Below, piece after piece: positions 53,025 to 61,114 of a stretch of DNA of 64,000 nucleotides; the stretch's first letter is position 1, and every line of letters begins with the position of its first letter. The stretch is from NCBI GenBank assembly GCA_027310305.1, contig DAIDBD010000127.1:34208-98207 (forward strand), in the 5' to 3' direction. Both the position numbers and the translations under genes were made by a program. The DNA is from Herminiimonas sp. (GTDB lineage: Bacteria; Pseudomonadota; Gammaproteobacteria; Burkholderiales; Burkholderiaceae_D). Below the pieces are notes generated by a model. The model made no database searches and was not told where the DNA came from. It saw nothing but the letters and a program-made list of their open reading frames with translations.

Positions 53025-54275
53025 ATGGCTTTAATCGTCCACAAATACGGCGGCACGTCGATGGGCTCGACCGAGCGCATCAAGAATGTCGCCAGGCGCG
53101 TCGCCAAATGGCATGACGCCGGTTACCAGATCGTTGTGGTGCCGTCGGCGATGTCTGGTGAAACCAATCGCCTGATCGGCTTGGCCAAGGAAATCATGGC
53201 GCAGCCCGACCCGCGCGAACTCGACATGATTGCATCGACCGGCGAACAGGTATCGGTCGCGCTGCTGTCGATGGCGCTCCACGCGATCGGCAAGGAAGCG
53301 GTTTCCTACGCCGGCTGGCAGGTGCCGATCATGACCGATTCCGCTTTCACCAAAGCGCGCATCCGATCGATCGACGATGCCAAGGTGCGCAAGGATCTGG
53401 ATGCCGGAAAAATCGTCATCATCACCGGCTTTCAAGGAGTGGATGGCGACGGCAATATCGCCACATTGGGCCGTGGCGGTTCCGACACGTCGGCAGTGGC
53501 GGTTGCCGCGGCACTGAAAGCAGCGGAGTGCCTGATTTACACCGATGTGGATGGCGTCTACACGACCGATCCGCGCGTGGTGTCGGAAGCGCGGCGCCTG
53601 AAGACCGTCACGTTTGAAGAGATGCTCGAAATGGCGTCGCTTGGCTCGAAGGTGCTGCAGATTCGTTCCGTTGAATTCGCCGGCAACTACCGGATGCCGA
53701 CGCGCGTGCTGTCGTCATTGACCGACCCGTTAATGCCGCTGGAAGAAGAGGCGAATTCCGGCACCCTGATTTCGTTTGAGGAAGATACACACATGGAACA
53801 AGCCACCATCACCGGCATCGCGTTCAATCGCGACGAGGCCAAGATTACCGTCATGGCTGTGCCCGACCGTCCCGGCATCGCATATCAGATACTTGGCCCG
53901 ATCGCAGACGCGAATATCGAAGTCGACATGATCATCCAGAACCAGTCCGTCGATGGGAAAACCGATTTCACCTTCACCGTGCCGCGCGGCGAATACGCGA
54001 AGGCGATAGAGACGCTGAACGAAAGTGTAAAAGCCCATATCGGCTCCGGCAATATCACAGGCGATGCGAAAGTGTCGAAAGTGTCGGTCGTCGGCGTCGG
54101 CATGCGCAGTCATGTCGGCATTGCTTCGCAAATGTTCCGCACTTTGTCGGAAGAGGGGATCAATATTCAGATGATTTCCACTTCCGAGATCAAGATTTCG
54201 GTTTTGATCGACGAAAAATACATGGAGCTGGCCGTACGCGCGTTGCACAAGGCATTTGATCTCGAAAAAGCCTGA
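53025..54275 (+). CDS. lysC: Aspartate kinase
   Basis: 416 residues. VHKYGGTSMGSTERI at the N terminus, then the ATP/aspartate site (VVVPSAMSGETNRLIGLA, TGFQGVDGDGNIATLGRGGSDTSAVAVAAAL, YTDVDGVYTTDPR), and two ACT domains at about 265-416 (VMAVPDRPGIAYQILGPIADANIEVDMI and VSVVGVGMRSHVGIASQMFRTLSEEGINIQMIS). The tandem ACT domains are those of lysine/threonine-feedback-regulated aspartokinases. It makes aspartyl phosphate for the Lys/Thr/Met pathway. An in-frame ATG at 52971 lies upstream but adds a cysteine-containing leader not seen in the family. The 88-base gap before it contains no lysine riboswitch. Confidence 0.96.
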   Translation: MALIVHKYGGTSMGSTERIKNVARRVAKWHDAGYQIVVVPSAMSGETNRLIGLAKEIMAQPDPRELDMIASTGEQVSVALLSMALHAIGKEAVSYAGWQVPIMTDSAFTKARIRSIDDAKVRKDLDAGKIVIITGFQGVDGDGNIATLGRGGSDTSAVAVAAALKAAECLIYTDVDGVYTTDPRVVSEARRLKTVTFEEMLEMASLGSKVLQIRSVEFAGNYRMPTRVLSSLTDPLMPLEEEANSGTLISFEEDTHMEQATITGIAFNRDEAKITVMAVPDRPGIAYQILGPIADANIEVDMIIQNQSVDGKTDFTFTVPRGEYAKAIETLNESVKAHIGSGNITGDAKVSKVSVVGVGMRSHVGIASQMFRTLSEEGINIQMISTSEIKISVLIDEKYMELAVRALHKAFDLEKA

Positions 54276-54302
54276 TTGGTGCAAAGATATGGCAAGCTTT
54301 GA

Positions 54303-54331
54303 TTGACCAATTCTGCCCGAAAAGTTATTAT
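54303..54331 (+). promoter_or_regulatory. Sigma70 promoter of tRNA-Ser
   Basis: TTGACC (54303-54308), 17 bases, TATTAT (54326-54331). Transcription would start around 54338, leaving a leader of some 38 bases that RNase P must remove. Confidence 0.65.
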
Positions 54332-54375
54332 CAGACGCTTTACTGCGGCAGTATTTTGCAATACCGCTTAAGTGT

Positions 54376-54469
54376 GGAGACGTGGCCGAGTGGTCGAAGG
54401 CACTTCCCTGCTAAGGAAGCATATGGGCTTAAACCTGTATCGTGGGTTCGACTCCCACCGTCTCCGCCA
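54376..54469 (+). tRNA. tRNA-Ser (anticodon GCT)
   Basis: The acceptor arms GGAGACG/CGTCTCC pair fully, the D arm is TGGCCGAGTGG, the T arm has GGGTTCGACTCCC, and a long variable arm is present as in class II tRNAs. The anticodon loop reads CTGCTAA, giving GCT, and the gene encodes its own CCA end. The anticodon stem CTTCC/GGAAG is intact. A terminator follows within ten bases. Confidence 0.97.
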
Positions 54470-54477
54470 GAAATACG

Positions 54478-54506
54478 AAAAGTCCTTGTAAACCAAGGAC
54501 TTTTTT
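54478..54506. terminator. Intrinsic terminator after tRNA-Ser
   Basis: AAAAGTCCTTG and CAAGGACTTTT form a long stem around TAAAC, followed by further T residues. The A run on the left may let it also stop the minus-strand gene at 54652-54990. Confidence 0.9.
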
Positions 54507-54651
54507 CTTTTTACGGATAGGCATTCGATGCCGTATCGATCAAGTGATGCAAAAGTGTCGAACCTGCACGGGTCCCAGGACATCCCGAATTTTGTGTTAA
54601 CGGAATTTCGGTTAAGAAGACGGCATTCGCTCTTCGGACTGAATTGTGAAG

Positions 54652-54990
54652 CTATTCAGTGTTCTTTTCCTTCTTTAAATCCGTTGCCACTATCGGTTCA
54701 TGCCGCGTTACCGCATCATACATATTGATGATCGAATCGATCATCAAGGTAACTTGAGCCTCATCGACTGACTCGACCATGCTTTTTACGGTCGCTCCAT
54801 TTTCCTGCACTCGACCCAGGCAGAGGTCATCCACCAGCTTTGCATAATCTTTTCGTATTTCAGGGGGAAGGTCTTTTGGTCTTAACAGCAGCAGATTTTC
54901 CGCGATGGCGCGCACCAGACGTTCTTTTGGTGATCCGCCATGCGCCAATTTATGCACTGCCGACCGAAACATCTCCCAAGCTTGCGACAT
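54652..54990 (-). CDS. Conserved hypothetical protein, helical, function unknown
   Basis: 112 residues, mostly helical and charged (SQAWEMFRSAVHKLAHGGSPKERLVRAIAENLLLL..., then DLPPEIRKDYAKLVDDLCLGR and EAQVTLMIDSIINMYDAVTRHE). No signal peptide or membrane segment, so it is probably cytoplasmic. I do not recognise a named family. The start at 54990 is supported by a strong GGGAGG 7 bases upstream on the minus strand; a longer in-frame start at 55047 lies in AT-rich sequence. It stands alone between tRNA-Ser and a gene-poor stretch. Composition and codon use look like those of the core genes. Confidence 0.7.
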   Translation of the reverse strand: MSQAWEMFRSAVHKLAHGGSPKERLVRAIAENLLLLRPKDLPPEIRKDYAKLVDDLCLGRVQENGATVKSMVESVDEAQVTLMIDSIINMYDAVTRHEPIVATDLKKEKNTE

Positions 54991-55946
54991 AACTAACCTC
55001 CCGCTGTCAAAATCAGAATTTTTAGATTTGATTTTAATTGTAACCAAAAGTATAACTTATTTTGATTTTTCTTGGCGATTCGAATAAAGCGTGTCTTAAT
55101 AATATTGTTTCCGGGCTTTTTTGCTATGAAGCAGTCTTCGCCAAGATGCAATTCTCATTTCAGGCGGCGTGAATCGCTGGACTGCCAAGCGTTGCTTTTG
55201 GCGGCCGCAAAATCAGAAAATGAACCCGATAAGGCTTCAAGTGATTTCCATTTTTCAATTCGGTTTTGTCATGCATTCAAGATAGCTTGAATTCGGTATT
55301 GCGGCTCTGGATGCAATTATGTGCAGGCCATGGATGTTGCTCGAATCGTGTTGCCATCCGGCCGCAATTTGGTGCTAGAATTAATCGTATCTTGTACGGT
55401 ATTGTGATTTCAGTCAGTGTAAAACCAAAACGTTTCAATACAAGAGATGATTCGGTTTGTAACGAGGCCACTTTCCAGATAGGATCGGGTTTCGAGAATC
55501 TTCTCCTGTATTGAAAATACTAAAAACCCCCGTTTTGCGGATCGTGTAAAAACCAGCCAGCCCACTTAGCAGTGCCCATCCAGCGCAAGTTGGTTGGGCA
55601 CTTTTCATTGGGAGCCGAGCATGAAGCATATTGCAGGTGTTGATTAGAGTTGATCTGCTTTAGTGATTTCACATAATTCATACAATTTGCGTTGCGAGAA
55701 ATCGTAAGCATGACAAGAAAACGAATTGTGTATTATCAAAGAGACATGCTTGTAATGCGTCAAAATAAAACAATGGAAACTATGAATGATTACTGAATGA
55801 ATCGGCCAAATTTTCGATCGTTTATGGACAAATGCATTACAGGATGCGGTAAAAATGAGTTCATCAACATAAATTCATTTTGATAACAATAATTCAACTC
55901 CGAATAAAATGGCGTTGAACATTTTGGTAAATATCAGGTAAAGCTG
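54991..55946. other. Gene-free stretch after the minus-strand hypothetical gene
   Basis: About 955 AT-richer bases without a convincing coding frame; short frames on both strands have no ribosome-binding site or family likeness. The only structures I can support are the hairpin at 55571-55606 and isolated short repeats. The 5' part should contain the promoter of the gene at 54652-54990. The stretch could hold small RNAs or decayed genes. Confidence 0.5.
55571..55606 (+). terminator. Hairpin with short T run in the gene-free stretch
   Basis: AGTGCCCA (55571-55578) pairs with TGGGCACT (55595-55602), with an inner CCA/TGG pairing, followed by TTTC. It looks like an intrinsic terminator although no gene is evident upstream on the plus strand. 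Confidence 0.5.
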
Positions 55947-56198
55947 ATGGAGTTTGAGTCAACAGAGAGCAGCCGCTGGCAACCCTATCCGAGCATTAGT
56001 CGCCTTGACGAAAAAACGCGGAATCTCAAAGGCATATTGAATAAACAAAGTGTTTCCGGTGATGATGTTTTTCCAATCGGCAAGGCCGTTAACCAACATG
56101 ACGCGCGGGAATGGCTTGCATATTATCGAATTACAAGTAGCCTGCATGTCAGCATTCATGGTGCTTTTTTGCGAAATAATGGTGATCAAAATGATTAA
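55947..56198 (+). CDS. Possible small protein of unknown function
   Basis: 83 residues, of mixed composition without signal peptide or membrane helix (EFESTESSRWQPYPSISRL at the start). AGGTAAAG (55937-55944) could be a ribosome-binding site. Its stop codon overlaps the ATG of the secreted protein at 56191, which would allow coupling. However, a reading frame of similar length exists on the other strand, and no family likeness is seen, so it may be chance. Confidence 0.25.
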   Translation: MEFESTESSRWQPYPSISRLDEKTRNLKGILNKQSVSGDDVFPIGKAVNQHDAREWLAYYRITSSLHVSIHGAFLRNNGDQND

Positions 56199-56646
56199 AC
56201 TGATTTTCGCGATAGCATTTTTTTCCATCAACTTCTCAGTTCAAGCTGCCAGCATAGGCAATATCTTCGGCGCGTTGATGGGTCGATCCAGCTCACCTGA
56301 ACTTGAAACAACGGTAGACGAAGCACTTGTTAGCGTGAGTAGTCAAATCAACAAGAACATGCCGGTTCTTGTTGATAAGGAGACACGCCTTGATAGAGTC
56401 AGCGCAGAGCCCGGCCAACAATTTATTTATCACTACACGCTACTTTCTATAAGTAAAAAAGATATCAGTTCCGACGAATTTTACAAATTGATCAAGCCAC
56501 AATTGAAAAGCCGGTTATGCGGCAGTACTGAAATGCAAAAATTTTTGAAAAGTGGTGTAACCGTTTCTTATCTATATCGCGGTAGTGACGGACATGCGCT
56601 CGGCGGAGTTACATTTGTGCCCAGCGACTGTGGTTACAAAAGTTGA
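56191..56646 (+). CDS. Small secreted protein of unknown function
   Basis: 151 residues. Signal peptide IKLIFAIAFFSINFSVQA with cleavage before ASIG. The mature part contains the segment NMPVLVDKETRLDRVSAEPGQQFIYHYTLLS, which I recognise loosely as a motif (hydrophobic-VDK/D-TRLD...Y-Y-L) recurring in small exported proteins of proteobacteria without an assigned role, and ends with two Cys (RLCGSTEMQKFLKSG...SDCGYKS) that may form a disulfide. An ATG at 56179 adds four residues. Codon use is AT-richer than in neighbouring core genes. A strong hairpin lies 130 bases downstream. Confidence 0.65.
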   Translation: MIKLIFAIAFFSINFSVQAASIGNIFGALMGRSSSPELETTVDEALVSVSSQINKNMPVLVDKETRLDRVSAEPGQQFIYHYTLLSISKKDISSDEFYKLIKPQLKSRLCGSTEMQKFLKSGVTVSYLYRGSDGHALGGVTFVPSDCGYKS

Positions 56647-57073
56647 ATTGCTGGTTTTTGATCGAAAAACTGTTTGGGGAATACTTCCTGCACAAACGAT
56701 ATCGCTCAAAATTCCATTGACAAGCGCAATCGATTTTATCGCGATCCAATCCCAATTTTTATTGCTTTCCCCCTGCATAAAAGGCACTCGACATGTGAGG
56801 CATGGCGCTATATGTCGAGTGCCTTTTTATTCTGGGGTAAGGGCTGAAGTAACGGAAAAGTAACCAATTGAAAAATCGGAGGACCATTGCGCATGCGTCG
56901 AATATAGTTGGCTTCTCTTTCAGAATTCGCAATCGCAAGACATCTTGCACCTGTCGCAATGAAGGGTGTTTTTTCAAAGTTCCGGAAAATTGAGATGTGG
57001 GGCATCTACAGATGTTTTTGATTATTTTTATGCACTTGAAAAATTGGTGAGCTGAAAGTCAGTGATAAAAAAT
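56647..57073. other. Gene-free gap with a long hairpin
   Basis: 427 bases between two small secreted proteins. Besides the hairpin at 56779-56828, which probably ends the upstream transcript, I see no supported feature. Short frames on both strands are not convincing. Confidence 0.45.
56779..56828. terminator. Strong hairpin, likely bidirectional terminator
   Basis: AAAAGGCACTCGACAT (56779-56794) and ATGTCGAGTGCCTTTT (56812-56827) are perfect 16-base inverted repeats around a 17-base loop, and one more T follows. The A and T flanks serve as tracts on both strands. It is the longest perfect stem in the window. Confidence 0.75.
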
Positions 57074-57247
57074 ATGCAGAAGGTCATTATGGTACTGATT
57101 GCTATAAGCGGTATTTTATCTGCATGTCTTGCATACGATTTTCCGTATTATCAAGGCTACGATCAATACCGAAGCGACCATGCCGGCTATCATCGCGTCC
57201 TTGGCGATTTCTGTCCTCCCGGACAGGCAATGAAAGGGTATTGCTAA
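57074..57247 (+). CDS. Small putative lipoprotein
   Basis: 57 residues. A hydrophobic start (MQKVIMVLIAISGILSAC) ends in a lipobox LSAC with lipidated Cys18. The mature part is a short Tyr/His-rich peptide (YDFPYYQGYDQYRSDHAGYHRVLGDF) that closes with CPPGQAMKGYC; similar CPPGQAKKGxC ends occur in small exported proteins of Burkholderiales, so I take it as a real gene. A GTG at 57062 could extend it by four residues. Too little is known to propose a function. A weak terminator follows. Confidence 0.6.
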   Translation: MQKVIMVLIAISGILSACLAYDFPYYQGYDQYRSDHAGYHRVLGDFCPPGQAMKGYC

Positions 57248-57252
57248 TAACT

Positions 57253-57276
57253 GGCGGAGGAGCATTTCCGCCTTTC
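57253..57276 (+). terminator. Weak intrinsic terminator after the small lipoprotein gene
   Basis: GGCGGA (57253-57258) pairs with TCCGCC (57267-57272) around an 8-base loop, followed by TTTC, 6 bases after the lipoprotein stop codon. Confidence 0.5.
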
Positions 57277-57518
57277 TGGTTGTGATGGTCTTGCTATATT
57301 TGTGATTACTCTTGGAAAATTGGCGGCGAGCATGCGATGCTGCCGCTGGTTTATCTAAAGCCAACTACTTATACCGGTATTCAAAAGCGCAAAGCGAGGC
57401 TGGAAAAATGCTCGACAAAATCGAACAATTCAACAGACAAGTGACGCCAGAAATTCAGCTCAAACGGCAGACGGCGGTACCGTATTTCCACGTATAGGCA
57501 ATCCGGCAATTGCGGGGA

Positions 57519-57595
57519 TATAGTAAGTGCGTCTTTCCTAGTCCTCCTAAGTCAGGAGTTCAGCCCGCTGCCGCAAGGTCAGCGGGCTTTTTTAT
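57519..57595 (+). ncRNA. Candidate short RNA with anti-Shine-Dalgarno motif
   Basis: A TATAGT box (57519-57524) is followed by a segment containing CCTAGTCCTCCTAAG (from 57537), a small stem CTCCT/AGGAG, and then the strong terminator at 57562-57594. A transcript starting near 57531 would be some 65 bases long with a CCUCCU motif complementary to ribosome-binding sites. There is no matching -35 box, so this is a proposal only. Confidence 0.3.
57562..57594 (+). terminator. Strong intrinsic terminator in the gap before mobA
   Basis: AGCCCGCTG and CAGCGGGCT form a perfect 9-base stem around CCGCAAGGT, followed by six T. No coding gene precedes it closely, which suggests that it ends an untranslated transcript or marks a lost gene. 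Confidence 0.85.
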
Positions 57596-57937
57596 TGATC
57601 TTTCCGCAGGAAGAAAAACCAAGTCAGGAACCTTCGGCGGATCAAATTTCTTTTCAAAAATTATGTCTAGGTATCGTTTCTTGTGCTAACGCAAGTTAAT
57701 CCCGTGCCATACGATTACCATCTCCTGACGTTCTCTCTCCGAGAGATTTGATTGGTTAATACCGACTGCAGTCAAGACTGCGCATGTTTATTGTGATGAG
57801 GCCTATGCAAGCGAAGCGTCGATCTACTCTTATTCGGATGCGCAATTATTATCGTATTTTCCGTACCCATTCAGGTCGGGTCAAATCGTTTTACTTTGCC
57901 TTTCGGCTGACGTTGTGAACAACGGATTCAATGAGCG

Positions 57938-58531
57938 TCAACCGGTTTCGAAATTTCGCAAATCTTCAAGCGTATTGATATTCCGGAATGCTGCTTCGTC
58001 AGGAAAATACACCTCGGCCACAGCCAACGACGCATACCAATTATCGATCTTGCGTCCGCCATTTTGTAAAAACAGCGTCAAATGCGGCAGCAGTGATGCC
58101 TTCATCAGGCAGAACACGGGGTGCGGCTGTTTTGCTTCTCCTTCGCCTGTGACGGCGACAGCCAGATCGGCATCGCGGGTTGCCAGCGCATTGCTCAAGC
58201 GCATAACCAGATCCGCCGGCAAAAACGGCGAATCGCATGGCGCGGTTACCAGATAATCCGTTTCGCAACGGTTCAATGCAGTTTGCAAACCGGCCAATGG
58301 CCCTGCAAACCCTTGCAGTTCATCCGGCCAGACCGGTACGCCCAATGCTTCATAGGGTGCCAGGTTCTGGTTCGCATTGATCATCAACGTCCCGACTTGA
58401 GGCGCAAGCCGCATTAGCACATGCAGCGCCATTGGCGCGCCGCGAAAAGGCTGCAAACCTTTATCCACTCCGCCCATGCGAGAGCCGCGGCCTCCCGCGA
58501 GTATTACGCCGGTGATTTGTTTGATATCCAT
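57938..58531 (-). CDS. mobA: Molybdenum cofactor guanylyltransferase
   Basis: 197 residues. Nucleotidyltransferase signature VILAGGRGSRMGGVDKGLQPF (9-29), the segment LVTAPCDSPFLPADLV with the metal-binding Asp, and NINTLEDLRNFE at the C terminus. It attaches GMP to molybdopterin for DMSO-reductase-type enzymes such as formate dehydrogenase, in keeping with the accessory genes nearby. The start at 58531 gives the family N terminus (MDIKQITGVILAGG); an in-frame upstream start adds a Cys-containing leader and is unlikely. It is divergent from apbC. Confidence 0.94.
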   Translation of the reverse strand: MDIKQITGVILAGGRGSRMGGVDKGLQPFRGAPMALHVLMRLAPQVGTLMINANQNLAPYEALGVPVWPDELQGFAGPLAGLQTALNRCETDYLVTAPCDSPFLPADLVMRLSNALATRDADLAVAVTGEGEAKQPHPVFCLMKASLLPHLTLFLQNGGRKIDNWYASLAVAEVYFPDEAAFRNINTLEDLRNFETG

Positions 58532-58788
58532 ATTTTTGCAAGATGACAAGAAGTTAGCGCATGCAGGAAATTGTTCAATCGAAAAGAATGCCGGATACAT
58601 TGTAAGTCCTTCGGTGCAACCCGCAGAACATTTCGACTTGCATGCATCAATGCTGCGTGAACCGCGATGCGGTTAGGCGCAGACAGCTTGTATCCGATGC
58701 CGCATGGCGAAAAAGGGTTGTCAGTAATCTGTAAGGGAAATTGCCCGGATTTGGTTTAGACTAATCGATACATCATTCAGGAGAAGTA

Positions 58789-59877
58789 ATGAGTATTACG
58801 ATTGAAGCCGTCAAGGCGGCGCTGTCCCAGGTTATGGATCCCAATACCGGCAAGGATTTGCATACCGGTAAATCCGTCAAGAATATTCATCTGGATGGGG
58901 TCGATGTCGCATTCGATGTCGAACTCGGTTATCCTGCCAAAAGCCAGATCGATCCGATTCGCAAGTCAGCCATTGCTGCGGTACGCGGTGTTGCCGGCAT
59001 CGGCAATGTCAGCGTCAATGTCTATTCAAAAATAGTGGCGCACTCGGCGCAGCGCGGCGTAAAGCTGCTGTCGAATGTGAAGAACATCATTGCCGTCGCT
59101 TCCGGCAAAGGCGGCGTAGGCAAATCGACAACTGCCGTCAATCTTGCCTTGGCGCTGGCCGCCGAAGGCGCGCAGGTCGGCATTCTGGATGCCGATATTT
59201 ACGGCCCATCGCAACCGATGATGATGGGCATTTCAGGTCGCCCCGAAACGGTGGACGGCAAGACCATGGAGCCGATGGAAAATTACGGCTTGCAGGTTTC
59301 TAGCATCGGTTTCATGATTGATCCGGACGAGCCGATGGTCTGGCGCGGCCCGATCGTGACGCAGGCATTGCAGCAATTGCTCGAGCAAACCAACTGGCGC
59401 GATCTCGATTATCTGGTTGTCGACATGCCGCCCGGCACCGGCGATATCCAGTTGACGCTGTCGCAGAAAGTCCCGGTGACCGGCGCCGTCATCGTCACGA
59501 CGCCGCAGGATATTGCGCTGCTGGATGCACGCAAGGGCTTGAAGATGTTCGAGAAGGTCGGCATTCCGATCCTTGGCATCATCGAAAACATGAGCGTGCA
59601 TATCTGTTCCAGTTGCGGCCATGCGGAACCGATTTTCGGCCAGGGCGGCGGCGAGAAAATGTGCGGCGAATACGGTGTCGAATTCCTGGGCGCGCTGCCA
59701 TTGACCATGTCGATTCGCGAACAGACGGACTCCGGCATGCCGACGGTCGTTGCCGATCCGGATGGTCCGGTCGCTAAAATTTACAAGGACATCGCACGCA
59801 AGATCGCAGTGAAAGTCGCGGAAAAAGCGAAGGACATGTCGAGCAAATTTCCGAGCATCGTCATCAAGAACGATTGA
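58789..59877 (+). CDS. apbC: Iron-sulfur cluster carrier ApbC/Mrp
   Basis: 362 residues. N-terminal MIP18/DUF59 domain (about 1-85), deviant Walker A VASGKGGVGKSTTAVNLA (103-120), DADIYGPSQPMMMG, VDMPPGTGDIQLTLSQ and the cluster-binding pair Cys273/Cys276 in CSSCGHAEPIFGQGGG. It binds and passes on [4Fe-4S] clusters. GGAGAAG (58781-58787) gives a good ribosome-binding site. It stands 63 bases upstream of the formate-dehydrogenase accessory genes, whose many Fe-S clusters would need such a carrier; general housekeeping use is equally likely. Confidence 0.96.
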   Translation: MSITIEAVKAALSQVMDPNTGKDLHTGKSVKNIHLDGVDVAFDVELGYPAKSQIDPIRKSAIAAVRGVAGIGNVSVNVYSKIVAHSAQRGVKLLSNVKNIIAVASGKGGVGKSTTAVNLALALAAEGAQVGILDADIYGPSQPMMMGISGRPETVDGKTMEPMENYGLQVSSIGFMIDPDEPMVWRGPIVTQALQQLLEQTNWRDLDYLVVDMPPGTGDIQLTLSQKVPVTGAVIVTTPQDIALLDARKGLKMFEKVGIPILGIIENMSVHICSSCGHAEPIFGQGGGEKMCGEYGVEFLGALPLTMSIREQTDSGMPTVVADPDGPVAKIYKDIARKIAVKVAEKAKDMSSKFPSIVIKND

Positions 59878-59940
59878 TTGCACTAAGGGCCGGACGTAAA
59901 ACAGAAGCAACCGCAAGCGGAACATCCCGCGTAAAAGTAT

Positions 59941-60462
59941 ATGGAAACAGAAGCAATCCGGATCGGCATCGTGATGCAGCGCGTGCCGCTCAACAACCGC
60001 TGGCAGTCTTGTCAATGGCGGCCGATGGAGATCGTCGGCGATGCAGTGACACAGGGAGATGGCGCACGCTGTCTGCGGAACGATCCGGCCGATACGCGCT
60101 GGTTGTTCAGCGGTTTCGACATCAAGCTGTTCAGCGATGAAGGGGAGGGATATTTCCTCAATATCAGCTCGCCCGTACCTTGCTGGTTCGTCATGTGGCG
60201 CATCGAGGAACTTGATGGCGCGGAAATCGCGGTGCCGAAATCGGTGACCCTGTCTTATAACGAAGCAGCGCGGCTGATGGATGGCGGCGAACAGGTCGAT
60301 ACCTTGCCTTTATCCTCCGACGTCCTTGAACGCCTTAGCGCATTTGCCGAAGAATATTATCGCCCCGAGGTAAAGAAAAAGCGCAAGAAACCGTCCTTTG
60401 AAGGCGGCGAGGGTGTCGATAAAATGGCCAGGGCGGAAGGAGAATCGCATGGCCGCCGATGA
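59941..60462 (+). CDS. DUF3305 domain protein
   Basis: 173 residues. The DUF3305 pattern is visible: RIGIVMQRVPLNNRWQSCQWRPMEIV, then WLFSGFDIKLFSDEGEGYFLNISSPVPCWFVMWR, ending in a basic tail (KKKRKKPSF). No signal peptide or membrane helix, so it is cytoplasmic. Genes of this family recur beside DUF3306, polyferredoxin and TorD-type chaperone genes near formate dehydrogenases; their function is not established. It overlaps the DUF3306 start by 14 bases, so the two are translationally linked. Confidence 0.92.
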   Translation: METEAIRIGIVMQRVPLNNRWQSCQWRPMEIVGDAVTQGDGARCLRNDPADTRWLFSGFDIKLFSDEGEGYFLNISSPVPCWFVMWRIEELDGAEIAVPKSVTLSYNEAARLMDGGEQVDTLPLSSDVLERLSAFAEEYYRPEVKKKRKKPSFEGGEGVDKMARAEGESHGRR

Positions 60463-61114
60463 TTTTTTCAATCGCTGGGCCAGACGCAAAGCCGATTCGC
60501 CGCCGGACGCGCCAAGCGCATTGGCGCTGGCCTCCGCCTCTTCAACATCTTCAGCCGGCGCACACCATTCCGGCCCAAATTTCGTTGGCACGCAGCACAA
60601 GCCATTGCCAACGCTCGAAGACATCGGCAATCTGACGCGGGATTCGGATTATTCGCCGTTTGTCGCCAAAGGCGTCGATGAAACGGTCAAGCGCTCGGCC
60701 ATGAAAAAACTGTTTTCCGATCCGCATTTCAACATCATGGACGGACTGGATATCTATATCGACGACTACAACAAGTTCGAGCCGATTCCCCCGGAAATGC
60801 TGGCTGCACTGAATCATGCGAAAGCATTGCTGGACCCGCTCTCGCAATTTGAGAAGCCTTTGATGCGTCTGGTGGAAACCGCAAATCCATCCGAAGAAAA
60901 ACCGGCGACAGGCAGCGGCCAGATGGAAGGCGAACAGCAGTCGGCGGAAGCGAGCGAAACCGATCCTGTTGAATCGGCCCCTGTTCCGGCAGCGATTGAG
61001 AAATCAGCCGCATTGCCGAGTTCGCCTGAAATAGCCGTTTCCACCGAACCGGAATCCGACGTTGTGCCGAACGCTGCGATCAACCCGAACAATCCTGCAC
61101 AAGTGCGCCAATGA
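60449..61114 (+). CDS. DUF3306 domain protein
   Basis: 221 residues. The N-terminal DDFFNRWARRKAD and the middle LPTLEDIGNLTRDSDYSPFVAKGVDETVKRSAMKKLFSDPHFNIMDGLDIYIDDYN are typical of DUF3306. The last 80 residues are disordered, rich in Glu, Pro, Ser and Ala. GGAAGGAG (60436-60443) fits the ATG at 60449; an in-frame upstream ATG is within the DUF3305 gene. Its stop overlaps the ATG of the polyferredoxin gene (ATGA). The function is unknown; like DUF3305 it goes with formate-dehydrogenase gene clusters. Confidence 0.92.
   Translation: MAADDFFNRWARRKADSPPDAPSALALASASSTSSAGAHHSGPNFVGTQHKPLPTLEDIGNLTRDSDYSPFVAKGVDETVKRSAMKKLFSDPHFNIMDGLDIYIDDYNKFEPIPPEMLAALNHAKALLDPLSQFEKPLMRLVETANPSEEKPATGSGQMEGEQQSAEASETDPVESAPVPAAIEKSAALPSSPEIAVSTEPESDVVPNAAINPNNPAQVRQ

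Larger units (their letters stand above)
57248..57937. other. Gene-free gap before mobA with two hairpins
   Basis: 690 bases. It holds a weak terminator at 57253-57276, a candidate small RNA with terminator at 57519-57595, and no convincing coding frame. A run of coding-like sequence around 57330-57497 lacks a good start and is treated as a possible remnant. The final 340 bases contain nothing I can name. Confidence 0.5.

Noticed and set aside
55520..55711. Short minus-strand frames near 55.5 kb
   Set aside because: No start signal, no family likeness, and they cross the terminator-like hairpin at 55571-55606.
57312..57497. 61-residue frame with coding-like composition (ending in QTAVPYFHV)
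   Set aside because: It needs a TTG start without ribosome-binding site, has no recognised family, and the previous stop is close. It may be a gene remnant but cannot be supported as a gene.
54376..57937. Possible integrative element using tRNA-Ser as attachment site
   Set aside because: No integrase and no direct repeat of the tRNA 3' end was found within the window.
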